DNA of 64,000 nucleotides. It comes from UBA4427 sp046351135 (GTDB taxonomy: Bacteria; Myxococcota_A; UBA9160; UBA4427). How positions within the stretch are numbered: the stretch's first letter is position 1; the number at the start of each line of letters is the position of its first letter. The notes beneath the pieces were generated by a model. That model was not told the origin of the DNA. It was given only the letters and a program-made list of their open reading frames with translations, and searched no databases. Shown one piece after another: positions 1-8,659 of this stretch. The position numbers and the translations under genes are program-made. The stretch spans positions 1 through 64,000 of the forward strand of contig JAXLZA010000009.1 of NCBI GenBank assembly GCA_046351135.1, written 5' to 3'.

Positions 1-1506
1 GGCGATCCCGTCGTAGAGTGCCTCGCGATAGAGCGCGTGGGAGAATCGCCCGCTCGCGCTCTGCCCGGCCTCCTCGACGATCCCACCGAGCGCGGCCTGA
101 TCGAACGCGCGCGCGGCCTCCTCGAGCGGGAGGCCCGCGACCTCCGCGGCGTAGGGAAGCGGGAACTCGCGCCCGAGCACGGCCGCCGCCTCGAGATAGG
201 CGACACAGCTCTCGGGCAGGCCCTCGATCGCGCGCCGCACGAGGGAGAGCGTCGGTGAATCACCCGCGAGCGTCCGCGACAGGACGAGCTCGGGGAGCTC
301 GCCGCGCCGGACCGCGCCGTCGAGCTCGCGCAGCCGCTCGCGCAGAAAGAGCGGGACGCCCTCCGTCCGCGCGTCCAGGGCCTCGACGAGCTCCGGCGGA
401 ACGCGATCCCCGAGGACCTGCCTCGCGAGCTCCTCGATCTCGCGGCGGGTGAAGCGCGCGAGCTCGATCGGATGGCAGTGCTCCATCCGCCGCAGCGCGA
501 CCCGGGTCAGCTCGGCGACGCGTCGTCGACCCGCCGGCTCCTCGCGCAGACTCGCGACCAGGAGCAGGCGGGTCGACTCGATCTCGAACGCGACGTGCTC
601 GAGCAGCGCGAGCGACTCCGAGCCCGCCCACTGCAGGTCTTCGAGCACGATCACGCCCGCTCCTTCCGCCGCCCACTCCCGCAGCACGGCGAGGACGCCC
701 TCGAAGAAGAGGAAGCGGCTCTGCTCCGGCCCCGCGGACGGGCCATCGCCACGAGCCGTGTCGGATCGGGCGAGCGTCTCCGCCTGCCGACGCAGGGCGT
801 GCAGCTGCTCGGTCTCGCGCTCCGCGCCGATGGCCGTCAGGAGCTGCTGCCAGACCCAGTAGGCCGGCGCGCCTTCCCGATCGCGACAATGTCCGATCCG
901 TGCCCGCACGCCCGCCTGCTCGCACTCCGAGACGAAGGCGCGCAGCAGCCGCGTCTTGCCGATGCCCGCCGGACCGGAGACGAGGACCACCGCCCCGATC
1001 CCCTGCTCCGCTGCCCGCCGCGCCCCGCGCAACGTCGCGAGCGCCTCCGCCCGACCGACGAAGGGCGTCGAGAAGGGCGCCGCGATCGGCGCTGAGCCGA
1101 CGGGCGCCCCGATCGGGGCCCCGGCGGCCGCCCCGGCCGCTCGCGCGACCGGGAGCGGAGCGACGCGTTCGGCAGAGGCGTCGGCCGACGGCCATCGATC
1201 GAGCACCTCGACCTCGCCCGCGAAGCGGTATCCGCGGCGCGGCACGCTGTCGATGCGCTCGCCGCGGCCGGTGTCCCCGATCGCGCGGCGGGCGCTCGTC
1301 ACGGCGCGGTTCAGCGAGGCGGGCGTCACGACGACGCCGGGCCAGAGGCTGCGCATCAGCTCGTCGCTCGCGACCGTGCGCGGTCTCGCGCGGACCAGCA
1401 AGAGAAGAAGCTCGAAGGGCTTCGGCTGGACCTCGACGCGCACGCCCCCACGCCGAAGCTCGCCGGCCTCGTCGTCGAGCTCGCAGTCGTCCCAGCGGAA
1501 GATCAT
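1..1506 (-). CDS. Winged-helix DNA-binding/AAA ATPase transcriptional regulator (partial, 3' end outside window)
   Basis: The frame is open from an ATG at 1506 to the window edge, giving 502 residues without a stop. Residues 1-100 are an OmpR/PhoB/CadC-type winged-helix domain ending in the typical RRGYRF wing near residue 91. After a Pro/Ala linker comes an ATPase module with Walker A GPAGIGKTRLL (about 178-188) and a Walker B-like VIVLEDLQW. The layout matches the regulator at 41970-44999, so the missing C-terminus is probably TPR-like. Such proteins are one-component regulators in which nucleotide binding controls the output domain; the ligand is unknown. The start is chosen because the winged-helix domain begins directly there, as it does in the paralogue. 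Confidence 0.85.
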   Translation of the reverse strand, partial: MIFRWDDCELDDEAGELRRGGVRVEVQPKPFELLLLLVRARPRTVASDELMRSLWPGVVVTPASLNRAVTSARRAIGDTGRGERIDSVPRRGYRFAGEVEVLDRWPSADASAERVAPLPVARAAGAAAGAPIGAPVGSAPIAAPFSTPFVGRAEALATLRGARRAAEQGIGAVVLVSGPAGIGKTRLLRAFVSECEQAGVRARIGHCRDREGAPAYWVWQQLLTAIGAERETEQLHALRRQAETLARSDTARGDGPSAGPEQSRFLFFEGVLAVLREWAAEGAGVIVLEDLQWAGSESLALLEHVAFEIESTRLLLVASLREEPAGRRRVAELTRVALRRMEHCHPIELARFTRREIEELARQVLGDRVPPELVEALDARTEGVPLFLRERLRELDGAVRRGELPELVLSRTLAGDSPTLSLVRRAIEGLPESCVAYLEAAAVLGREFPLPYAAEVAGLPLEEAARAFDQAALGGIVEEAGQSASGRFSHALYREALYDGIA

Positions 1507-1621
1507 TCCGCCGAGTATGGCGTCGGAGGCCGGGAGCGGCATGGGGCTCGCCGGAGACCGCGGAGGGGCCTTCCCCGGTCTTCCGACGAGCCCCGTTCCG
1601 GCTCGCATCGGGCGTCGACGG

Positions 1622-1640
1622 CCGAGCCTCAGGGGCTCGG
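1622..1640 (-). terminator. Short hairpin between the MddA-like gene and the regulator
   Basis: A perfect 7-bp stem (CCGAGCC/GGCTCGG) with a 5-nt loop lies just after the stop of the minus-strand gene at 1651. There is no T-tract, so this is only a possible terminator. Confidence 0.3.
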
Positions 1641-1650
1641 GCTCACGAAA

Positions 1651-2442
1651 TCACGCCGACTCCCCGACCGCCCGCGATCGCGGCCCGGCCTGGCCACCGG
1701 AGGCCAGGCCGCGGCGACCGAGGCGGGGGAAGAAGAGCGGCGTGCGCGCGCGCCACGCGCGGTAGTCGGACCCGAAGTGGACCAGCAGGTCGCGTTCCTC
1801 GAAGACGATCGCGATCAGGATGTAGCCGGTCGTCGCGATCGCCATCAGGAGATGGCCGACCGTCATCGTCGGCGTCGCCCAGAAGAAGAGGAACCAGCCG
1901 ACGTAGAGCGGATGCCGGACGTGGCGATACAGGCCGGGCGTCGCGAAGGGGCGGTGGGTGTACGGAATGCCGCGCAGGGCGAGCCAGGACTGCCGCAGCC
2001 CGAAGAGATCGAAGTGGTCGATCAGGAAGGTCGCGTAGAGAATCGTCGCGATGCCGAGCCCGAAGAGTCCATAGGCGATGGTCCGAGCCACGGGCGAGGC
2101 GAGCTCGAAGACGATCGCCGGCAGCGGCTCCCAGAGCGCGAACAGGGCGCCCATCGCAATGCAGCTCGCGAGGACGTAGACGCTCCGCTCGGCTCGCGGA
2201 TCGACGATCCGCGTCCAGGCGCGCTTGAAGCCGGGGCGCGCCATCACGCTGTGCTGGACCGCGAAGACGGCGAGCAGCGACAGGTCGACGAGGAGCGCGC
2301 GGCCGACGGGCCCCGACGGCCCCGAGTCGATCGACTTCGGGACGACGAGCCCCGTCATGAACCCGGTGCTGTAGAGGAACACGGCCAGGAAGAGCGCGTA
2401 GGCGATCACACCGAAGAGAAAGATCGAGATGCGGCGAGTCAT
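1651..2442 (-). CDS. mddA: Methanethiol S-methyltransferase-like membrane protein (MddA/NnrU/isoprenylcysteine methyltransferase superfamily)
   Basis: This 263-residue protein has about five or six hydrophobic membrane segments. An early VPKSIDSG motif, a mid-protein FAVQHSVMAR, the RHPLYVGW motif shared by membrane methyltransferases, and a late FEERDLL are all visible. The combination is what I recall for MddA, which methylates methanethiol with S-adenosylmethionine to give dimethyl sulfide; other NnrU/Ste14-like methyltransferases share only part of it. The ATG at 2442 is followed at once by a membrane segment. The last 20 residues are polar and Arg-rich. Substrate specificity is inferred from motifs only. 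Confidence 0.72.
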   Translation of the reverse strand: MTRRISIFLFGVIAYALFLAVFLYSTGFMTGLVVPKSIDSGPSGPVGRALLVDLSLLAVFAVQHSVMARPGFKRAWTRIVDPRAERSVYVLASCIAMGALFALWEPLPAIVFELASPVARTIAYGLFGLGIATILYATFLIDHFDLFGLRQSWLALRGIPYTHRPFATPGLYRHVRHPLYVGWFLFFWATPTMTVGHLLMAIATTGYILIAIVFEERDLLVHFGSDYRAWRARTPLFFPRLGRRGLASGGQAGPRSRAVGESA

Positions 2443-2551
2443 GGGTCCTCCGATCAGAACGGGCGCAGCGAAGCCGAAACGGCTCCGAACCTACCCATGG
2501 ATCGTCCGAGGGACTTGACCCGGATCAAACCAATTCCTGACCAGTGGACCG

Positions 2552-4474
2552 TCAGCGCCCCGCGGGCCTCCCGTCGAAATCCCCCGGATCGACCCGCCGC
2601 GTCCAGCGCCAGTAGTCGGCGAGCGGCCACGGCATGCAGACGACGACCTTCCCCGCGGCGTTGCTGAAGTAGCTCGGGACCTTCGCGAACACCGAGCCCC
2701 GGAGCTCGGAGGCGAGCTTCGCATGGTAGGCGTCGGCGACCTCGGGGCGGCAATCGAGCACGTCCACCTCTTCGACGAGCCTGCGGATCCCGTCGAGGAT
2801 GTAGTTGACCTGGCATTCGGAGACGATGATCAGGTTGCCGGAGTGGAGGACGCCGGTATTCGGGCCGACGATCATGAAGTGGTTCGGGAAGCCGGGGATC
2901 GTGATCCCGAGATGGAGCTTCGGCTCGTCGCCCCAGGCCTCCGAGAGGCGCCGGCCACCGCGGCCGACGAGGTCGATCGACGGGAGCCGGCCGACGTCGA
3001 AGCCCGTCGCCCAGACGATCGCGTCGACCTCGACCTCGGTGCCGTCGTCGGCGACGAGGCCGCGCTCGGTGACCCGGGCGACGCCGCTCGTGACGAGCTC
3101 GACGTCCTCGCGCGCGAGGGTCGAGAGCCAGGTCCCGTCGTCCTGCAGCATGCGCGTCCCGAAGGGCGGATAGTCGGGGACGACCTTCGCGAGGAGTGCC
3201 GGGTCGGAGACCTGGCTCGCGATGTAGCCCGCGAGCTGGTCGCGCATGACGCGATTCGCCGCGCTGCACGAAGCGCCGCCGTCGTCCCAGCCCGGATCGA
3301 CGCGGATCAGCTCGCCCGCCGCCTTGTCGAATTGCGGCCACATCGAGAGGACGCGGTACCAGCGCGCGTACTCGGGCACGTTCTGGAGACACCAGCGATG
3401 ACCGCCCGAGACCGCCCGATGATATTCGGGGTTCGGGAACATCCAGGATGGTCGGCGCTGGAAGACGACGACGCGCCGCGCCCGTCCCGCCAGCGCGGGA
3501 ACCAGCTGGAACGCGCTGGCCCCCGTCCCGACGACGGCGACCGTCTTCTCCCTCTGATCGACCGAGTCGTCCCACTGCGCCGTGTGCATCTGCGGGCCGC
3601 GGAACGTCTCGCGGCCCGGGATCGCCGGGATCCGCGGCCGGTTGAGGAGGCCGATCGCGCTCACGAGCACGGCCGCCTCGATCTCCCGGCGCTCGCTCCC
3701 CTGGCGGTAGGCGACGACCCAGCGCGCCCGCGCCTCGTCCCAGCGCGCCGCCTCGACGGTGGCCCCGAATTCGACGTGCTCGATCAGGCCCGCCGTCTCG
3801 GCAAAGCGCTCGAAGTAGCGCTGGACCTCGGCGCGCGGCCCGAAGAGATGGTCCCACTCGCCGCGGGCGAAGGAATAGGAATAGCTGTCGCTCGCGATGT
3901 CGACGCGGCAGCCCGGGTAGCGGTTCTCGAACCAGGTTCCCCCGACGCCGGGATTCTTCTCGAGGATCGTGAACGGAACGCCCTGCTGCGCCAGCCGATG
4001 GCCGAGGAGCAGACCGGACATGCCGGCTCCGACGATCACGACGCGGAAATCCCCGCCGCGCCGCGCGAGCGCGCGCGGGTCGATGTCGAGGCGCCGCGGA
4101 TCGCTCCCGCCGAGCGCGAGCTCCTCGAGCAGGAAGCCGACCGCGTTCGGCTGAATCGACTCGTCGGCGAGCGCGAAGGCGAGCATGCGCTCGACCAGCG
4201 GCTTCGGAAGCGGAGCGAGCGGCGGCCGGCCCTTCGCGACGTAGTCGCGGATCACGGCGGCGGCTTGCCTGCGGACCCGGGCCGCGTCGTCCGGCGCGAT
4301 CCCTGCCTCCGTGTCGAACATCGTCGCGTGCTTCGGCCGGATCGGGCCGTCGAGCAGGCTCGCGTCCCCCGTCAGATGGACCATCGCCATCATGAGCGCG
4401 GGGAGGCTCGCCTCCGCGACGGCGGACTCGATCGAGGCAGTCGGAACGGCATCCGGGGTCGTCGAAGCGGCCAT
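2552..4474 (-). CDS. Flavin-dependent Baeyer-Villiger monooxygenase, hydroxyacetophenone monooxygenase-like
   Basis: The 640-residue enzyme has two dinucleotide-binding Rossmann motifs: GAGMSG for FAD near residue 149 and GTGASA for NADPH near 316. The Baeyer-Villiger fingerprint FxGxxxHxxxW lies at residues 291-301 (FRGPQMHTAQW), and ATGFD follows near residue 500. About 140 residues precede the FAD domain. This extension and the overall length are typical of hydroxyacetophenone monooxygenase-type enzymes rather than cyclohexanone monooxygenases. The enzyme should insert oxygen next to a ketone using O2 and NADPH in the cytoplasm. A GAGGAG ribosome-binding site precedes the ATG at 4474. The substrate cannot be deduced; no lactone hydrolase is adjacent. 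Confidence 0.85.
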   Translation of the reverse strand: MAASTTPDAVPTASIESAVAEASLPALMMAMVHLTGDASLLDGPIRPKHATMFDTEAGIAPDDAARVRRQAAAVIRDYVAKGRPPLAPLPKPLVERMLAFALADESIQPNAVGFLLEELALGGSDPRRLDIDPRALARRGGDFRVVIVGAGMSGLLLGHRLAQQGVPFTILEKNPGVGGTWFENRYPGCRVDIASDSYSYSFARGEWDHLFGPRAEVQRYFERFAETAGLIEHVEFGATVEAARWDEARARWVVAYRQGSERREIEAAVLVSAIGLLNRPRIPAIPGRETFRGPQMHTAQWDDSVDQREKTVAVVGTGASAFQLVPALAGRARRVVVFQRRPSWMFPNPEYHRAVSGGHRWCLQNVPEYARWYRVLSMWPQFDKAAGELIRVDPGWDDGGASCSAANRVMRDQLAGYIASQVSDPALLAKVVPDYPPFGTRMLQDDGTWLSTLAREDVELVTSGVARVTERGLVADDGTEVEVDAIVWATGFDVGRLPSIDLVGRGGRRLSEAWGDEPKLHLGITIPGFPNHFMIVGPNTGVLHSGNLIIVSECQVNYILDGIRRLVEEVDVLDCRPEVADAYHAKLASELRGSVFAKVPSYFSNAAGKVVVCMPWPLADYWRWTRRVDPGDFDGRPAGR

Positions 4475-4525
4475 GGGGCTCTCCTCGCGACCGACGATAG
4501 GCGGCCGGGCGCGGAGATGCCCCTG

Positions 4526-6496
4526 CTATCGACGCACCGCATCCTCGCGCCGTCGACGGGATCCGAGCTGCGCGAGCACCCCGAGCCCCACGATCAGCCC
4601 CGTCCCGGTCGCGGGCTCGGGCAGCACCAGCGAGACGTCGTCGGCGTAGCCGTCGTTGCTCGATCCGGCCGCGCGCGTCATCGCCAGGCGGACGTCGACG
4701 ACGCGGGATCCGACCGGCACCGCGCCGGTCCTCGAATCGGGGAGCAGGCCGGTCAGGTTGCCGCGATCGCTCGCGGTGAAGCCACCGAGCACGACGGTCT
4801 CCAGATCGAGCCCGGCCTCGTCCTGGAACGTCACGGTCAGCGAGGCCGAGTCGTTGTCCGTCAGATAGCCGCCGAACGCACCGGATGCGGTGTACCCGAC
4901 GCCGCCCGCATCGATCTGACTCGCGATTGCGGAGACGTCGATGCGCTGCGATCCGCCCGAGAAGGGCGTGTTGCCGCCCCCGAAGAAGGTGCTGCCACTG
5001 CCGGGCGGCGCCTCGCTCGCCAACGGGTATCCGCCTGCCTCGCCGTAGCGGATCGGAGTCATGAAGCCGGGCTCGGTGGCGATCCAGTAGTGCGGAAGGG
5101 CGACCGGACTGACGCTCGCGACGCCGAGCTCCTCGCCCTGGCCGCCACCGTTGCGGATCAGCTGGGCCCCGAGCAGCTGGGGCGGGAGCGCGGCGCGGGA
5201 GAACTCGATCGCCCCGACGTCGCAGAGCGCGTCGCGCACGAAGCCGCGCTGATCGACGCGCAGGGGCGCGCCGAGATCGTCGGTGCAGTCGGCAGTCGGA
5301 ATCTGGTCGAGCTCGAGGCCGGCGCTGCCCTGATCGAGGCTGAAGCCGCCGTTCCAGTTTCGCGGGAGGAGCGCGAACGGAAAGTCGGCCGCGTTGACAT
5401 GGGTCAGGATGCCCGTGAGCAAGCACGTCGACCGCGTTCCGATCAGGTTGTAGTCGCCCGACACGATCGGCCCGCCCGAGCAGTCCCCCGGCAGGATGTT
5501 GAACATGAGATTTCCGGCCACGAGCGAGCCGCGGAGGACCAATCGATTCGCAGCGGCCCCCCCCACCATGATCCCGGCGGGCGTCCCGGATTCGGCGGAG
5601 TTGTGGAGAATCGACGTCTGGACGAGCTCGGCCGATCCCACCCCGTCGAAGTACAAGCCGCCATTCTTGACGTTCTCGGTCAGCGTGCTGTTCACGACGG
5701 TCAGCTGGGATCCGGTGTGTCTGATCCCGCTCCCGAGCACGAACCGCGCCTCGTTGCCCCGGATCATCGTCCGCTCGACGCGCAGCGTGCCCAGATTCAG
5801 GACGCCGCCGCCATCGCTGCCGCTGTTGTCGCGGATCCAGGAATCGGTGACGAGCGCGGATCCACCGCTCAGAACCGACAGCCCGCCCGCGACGCCCCCA
5901 CCCGAAGCCGAACCGTTGCCGGCGATCACGCTGCGGTCGACGGAAAGCGTCCCGCTGCTCACGATCCCGCCCTGGCCCCCGCTGTTGATCACGTGGACGT
6001 TCACGAGCGTCAGACCGCCGGCATTCAGGATGGCGCCGCCCTTCAGGCCCAGCCCATTGCCGCGCTGAATGAGGAGGTCCCGGATCGTGACCGCCGTCGC
6101 CGTGGTGCGAACGTCGAAGAGGCGGTCGACCAGATTTCCATCGAGGACGGTCGCCGCGGGTCCCTTCCCGACGATCGTCATCGGCGCGAGGAGGTCGAAG
6201 TCGCCCGTCACGCTCCCCTCTTCTCCCGCGCCCGCGCGCGTGATGAAGAAGCTGCCGGCGGGAACCTGGATGGTCGCTCCGCCCCCGACGACCGCGTTCG
6301 CTTCCATGATCGCGGCGCGCAGCGTGCAGACCCCGTTGCCCGGGCCCGTCTCGCAGATCCCATCCGTCACGTTCAGGCTCGCCGGCACGTCGAGGGCGCT
6401 GTTGACGACGAAGGTCGGATCCGCCCGTACGGCCGAGGCCGACAAGAGAAGGCTCAATGCAGAGAAGAGGAAGCCCTTACGGGAAGCCGCACGCAT
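4526..6496 (-). CDS. Secreted right-handed beta-helix protein with CSLREA-like start and PEP-CTERM tail
   Basis: A signal peptide (residues 1-25, cleavage after AVRA) is followed by a CETGPGNGVCTLRAAI stretch resembling the CSLREA motif of surface beta-helix proteins. Many short repeats rich in VxxSxIxGN and GGGV follow, as in right-handed parallel beta-helices. Near residue 430 the DQRGFVRDALCDVGAIE block is the choice-of-anchor-Q signature. The C-terminus is a PEP-CTERM tail: LPEPATGTG, a hydrophobic helix, then SRRRRE. The protein is expected to be exported, and if an exosortase exists, processed at the envelope. The CGGAGC Shine-Dalgarno before 6496 fixes the start. A direct-repeat motif like those before the FG-GAP genes lies 83 bp upstream. 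Confidence 0.82.
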   Translation of the reverse strand: MRAASRKGFLFSALSLLLSASAVRADPTFVVNSALDVPASLNVTDGICETGPGNGVCTLRAAIMEANAVVGGGATIQVPAGSFFITRAGAGEEGSVTGDFDLLAPMTIVGKGPAATVLDGNLVDRLFDVRTTATAVTIRDLLIQRGNGLGLKGGAILNAGGLTLVNVHVINSGGQGGIVSSGTLSVDRSVIAGNGSASGGGVAGGLSVLSGGSALVTDSWIRDNSGSDGGGVLNLGTLRVERTMIRGNEARFVLGSGIRHTGSQLTVVNSTLTENVKNGGLYFDGVGSAELVQTSILHNSAESGTPAGIMVGGAAANRLVLRGSLVAGNLMFNILPGDCSGGPIVSGDYNLIGTRSTCLLTGILTHVNAADFPFALLPRNWNGGFSLDQGSAGLELDQIPTADCTDDLGAPLRVDQRGFVRDALCDVGAIEFSRAALPPQLLGAQLIRNGGGQGEELGVASVSPVALPHYWIATEPGFMTPIRYGEAGGYPLASEAPPGSGSTFFGGGNTPFSGGSQRIDVSAIASQIDAGGVGYTASGAFGGYLTDNDSASLTVTFQDEAGLDLETVVLGGFTASDRGNLTGLLPDSRTGAVPVGSRVVDVRLAMTRAAGSSNDGYADDVSLVLPEPATGTGLIVGLGVLAQLGSRRRREDAVRR

Positions 6497-6578
6497 GACC
6501 GCTCCGATCGCAGCCTCCGCTTCGGGAGGCCGATCGTTCGTTCCGACCTCCAGTCTATGAGGAGGGGCCCGGCGGTGT

Positions 6579-6607
6579 CCTGAGCGATTTCTGAGATGTT
6601 CCTGAGA
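6579..6607 (-). promoter_or_regulatory. Triple 11-bp-phased TCAG direct repeat upstream of the beta-helix gene
   Basis: On the minus strand three TCAG units occur at exactly 11-bp intervals (complementary CTGA at 6580, 6591 and 6602). The array sits in the 148-bp space between the LysR gene and the beta-helix gene, 83 bp before the ATG. Spacing and flanking purines match the elements before the three giant FG-GAP genes, which suggests binding by the same OmpR/PhoB-type regulator family. Confidence 0.5.
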
Positions 6608-6644
6608 GGTCGACGACGCGGGCTCAAGCGCGGCGGCCCGAGCC

Positions 6645-7553
6645 TCAATCCCCCACCCGCCACGGCGGCACGCGGAAGCCCTCGACCACGCAGTCGGCGA
6701 AGGCGCGGACGCGGCCGAGGACGTGGGTGCGCGGGGGGAAGACGAGATACAGGGCGGCGTCCTCGGACTTCCAGCTCGGCAGGACCCGGACGAGATCGCC
6801 CTGCTCGAGGTCGCTCGCGACCTCGAAGTCCGGAACCAGGATCAGGCCGAGCCCCGCCTTGGCCGCCCGCAGATTCGCGGGGCCGTCGTCGCAGGCGAAG
6901 CGCCCGTCGATCCGCACCGTCTCGCGCCGCCGCCCCTTCGCGAGCGTGAGGCGCGGACGCGCGCCGGACGGCGTGTGGAGGATGAAGGCGTGCTCGGCGA
7001 GGGCGGCGGGCGAGCGCGGCATCCCGTGTCGGGCGACGTAGTCGGGGGAGGCGACGAGGAAGAAGGCGACGCTGGCAACGCGGCGGCTGACGAGGCTCTG
7101 CTCCGTCCGCCCTCCGACGCGCAAGGCGACGTCGATGCGCTCCTCGACGAGGTCGACGAAGGAGTCGCTCAGCACGAGCTCGACCGAAATCGCCGGATGG
7201 CGGCGCATGAACTCGACGACGAGCGGGACGAGATAGCTGCGACCGAGGGCCGTCGGCGCCGTCACCCGGAGCGGGCCCGAGATCGCGGCGCCCTGCCCGA
7301 GCGCCGCCTCGTGCGCGGCCTCGACCTGCTCGACGAGGCGGAGGCAGGACGCCTGGACCCGCTCACCGACCTCCGTCAGCACGACCCGGCGCGTCGTCCG
7401 CACCATCAGCTGGACCCCGAGCTCGGCCTCGAGCTGGGCGACGTGCTTGCTGACCGCGCTCCGGGTCATGCCGAGCCGGTCGGCCGCGCGCGAGAAGCTC
7501 CTCGCCTCGGCGACCTGGGCGAACACGTAGAGGCTGCGCAGCGAATCCAGCAT
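6645..7553 (-). CDS. LysR-family transcriptional regulator
   Basis: The 302-residue protein starts with a classical LysR helix-turn-helix (residues 1-60: RSLYVFAQVAEARSFSRAAD, then RSAVSKHVAQLE). The RTTRRVVLTEVGE segment leads into a periplasmic-binding-protein-like effector domain from about residue 90. It belongs to the subgroup with short recognition loops often placed beside the gene it controls. It is divergent from the YceI gene across a 159-bp gap, so it probably controls that gene and itself. The ATG at 7553 has a CGGAG sequence upstream. The effector is unknown. Confidence 0.93.
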   Translation of the reverse strand: MLDSLRSLYVFAQVAEARSFSRAADRLGMTRSAVSKHVAQLEAELGVQLMVRTTRRVVLTEVGERVQASCLRLVEQVEAAHEAALGQGAAISGPLRVTAPTALGRSYLVPLVVEFMRRHPAISVELVLSDSFVDLVEERIDVALRVGGRTEQSLVSRRVASVAFFLVASPDYVARHGMPRSPAALAEHAFILHTPSGARPRLTLAKGRRRETVRIDGRFACDDGPANLRAAKAGLGLILVPDFEVASDLEQGDLVRVLPSWKSEDAALYLVFPPRTHVLGRVRAFADCVVEGFRVPPWRVGD

Positions 7554-7712
7554 GAAGCTCCGTCCGGCGTGGCCTCCCGATTGTCAAGCCAGGCTACTCG
7601 GTGTTGTTCCGATTGACCACCTTGTGCGCGGGGGCCCGGGCGCCGAAGGTCTCCGTCGACCGGGCGCGACGAGCGCGCTCGCCTGCACGAACGAAGAACA
7701 GGAGATCCCGCC

Positions 7713-8390
7713 ATGCCCCATCGCCTCCCTGCCCCGACCTCGCTTCGCCCCGCCCGCGCCCTCGTGCTGACGCTCGCCGCCGGTCTCGCCTCCGTGAGCC
7801 TCGCCGCGTCGGTCCACGCCGCGGAGCCGGCGGCCGCCCCGACCGCGGGCGCGGGCACGGGCACGGGCCGGCTGACGGAGTGGGCCATCGATCCGACCCA
7901 CGCGCGGGTCGGCTTCGAGGTCGGCCACATGGTCGTCTCGAGCGTCGAAGGCGCGCTCACGAAGTTTTCGGGCCGGGTCCTCCTCGACGAGCAGGATCCC
8001 GCGAAGAGCCGGCTCGCCTTCACGGCCGAGGTCGCGTCGATCGATACGGGCAACGCCGATCGCGACGAGCACCTCCGCGGCCCCGACTTCTTCGACGCGA
8101 CGAAGTTCCCGACGATCGAGTTCGAGTCGACCGGGATCTCGAAGACGGCCGCGGGCTACGCGATCCGGGGCGATCTCACGATCCACGGCGTGACCCGGCC
8201 CGTCACGCTCGACGCGACGCTGAGCGAGGCGCTCACGAATCCGTGGGGCAAGCAGGTGCGCGCCGCCCGGGTCATGGGCAAGATCAAGCGACAGGACTTC
8301 GGGCTCACGTGGAACAAGACCCTCGACCAGGGCGGCATGCTCGTCGGCGACGAGGTCTCGATCGACGTGAAGCTCGAGCTGAACAAATAA
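7713..8390 (+). CDS. YceI-family periplasmic lipid-binding protein
   Basis: A signal peptide (about 35 residues, ending SVHAAEP) precedes a YceI domain covering the rest of the 225 residues. Diagnostic segments are WAIDPTHARVGFEVGHMVVS, the AEVASIDTGNADRDEHLRGPDFFD block, IRGDLTIHGVTRPVTL and the closing GDEVSIDVKLEL. YceI proteins form a beta-barrel lipocalin-like fold that binds isoprenoid-type lipids in the periplasm; the physiological role differs between species. GGAG 7 nt before the ATG supports the start. It is transcribed away from the LysR gene. Confidence 0.92.
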   Translation: MPHRLPAPTSLRPARALVLTLAAGLASVSLAASVHAAEPAAAPTAGAGTGTGRLTEWAIDPTHARVGFEVGHMVVSSVEGALTKFSGRVLLDEQDPAKSRLAFTAEVASIDTGNADRDEHLRGPDFFDATKFPTIEFESTGISKTAAGYAIRGDLTIHGVTRPVTLDATLSEALTNPWGKQVRAARVMGKIKRQDFGLTWNKTLDQGGMLVGDEVSIDVKLELNK

Positions 8391-8659
8391 TAGAAGGAAG
8401 AGACCGGACGAGGAGCCCGACCCGCTGACCTATCCGGCGCCGGGCGATCCGGCGCTGGCCGATCGCGTCGTCTCGATACCGCGCTCCGCGAGCGGCGGAC
8501 CGACGACCTCCTCGACGATCGCCGCCTCGCACCGCACGCGACGCGAAACCATCCAACGGAAGAGCATCTGCTTCCGCTCTTCGTGGCCCTGGGCGCGGGC
8601 GGCGCCGGCCCGGGCGGCCACGCTCCTGCGACGGCCACGCGGCTCCATACGAGCATCCC

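Noticed and set aside
2723..6583. A 1286-codon open frame on the plus strand opposite the monooxygenase and beta-helix genes
   Set aside because: It is antisense to two well-supported genes, has Asp/Arg/Val-rich composition without domains, and reflects the high-GC third positions of the real genes.
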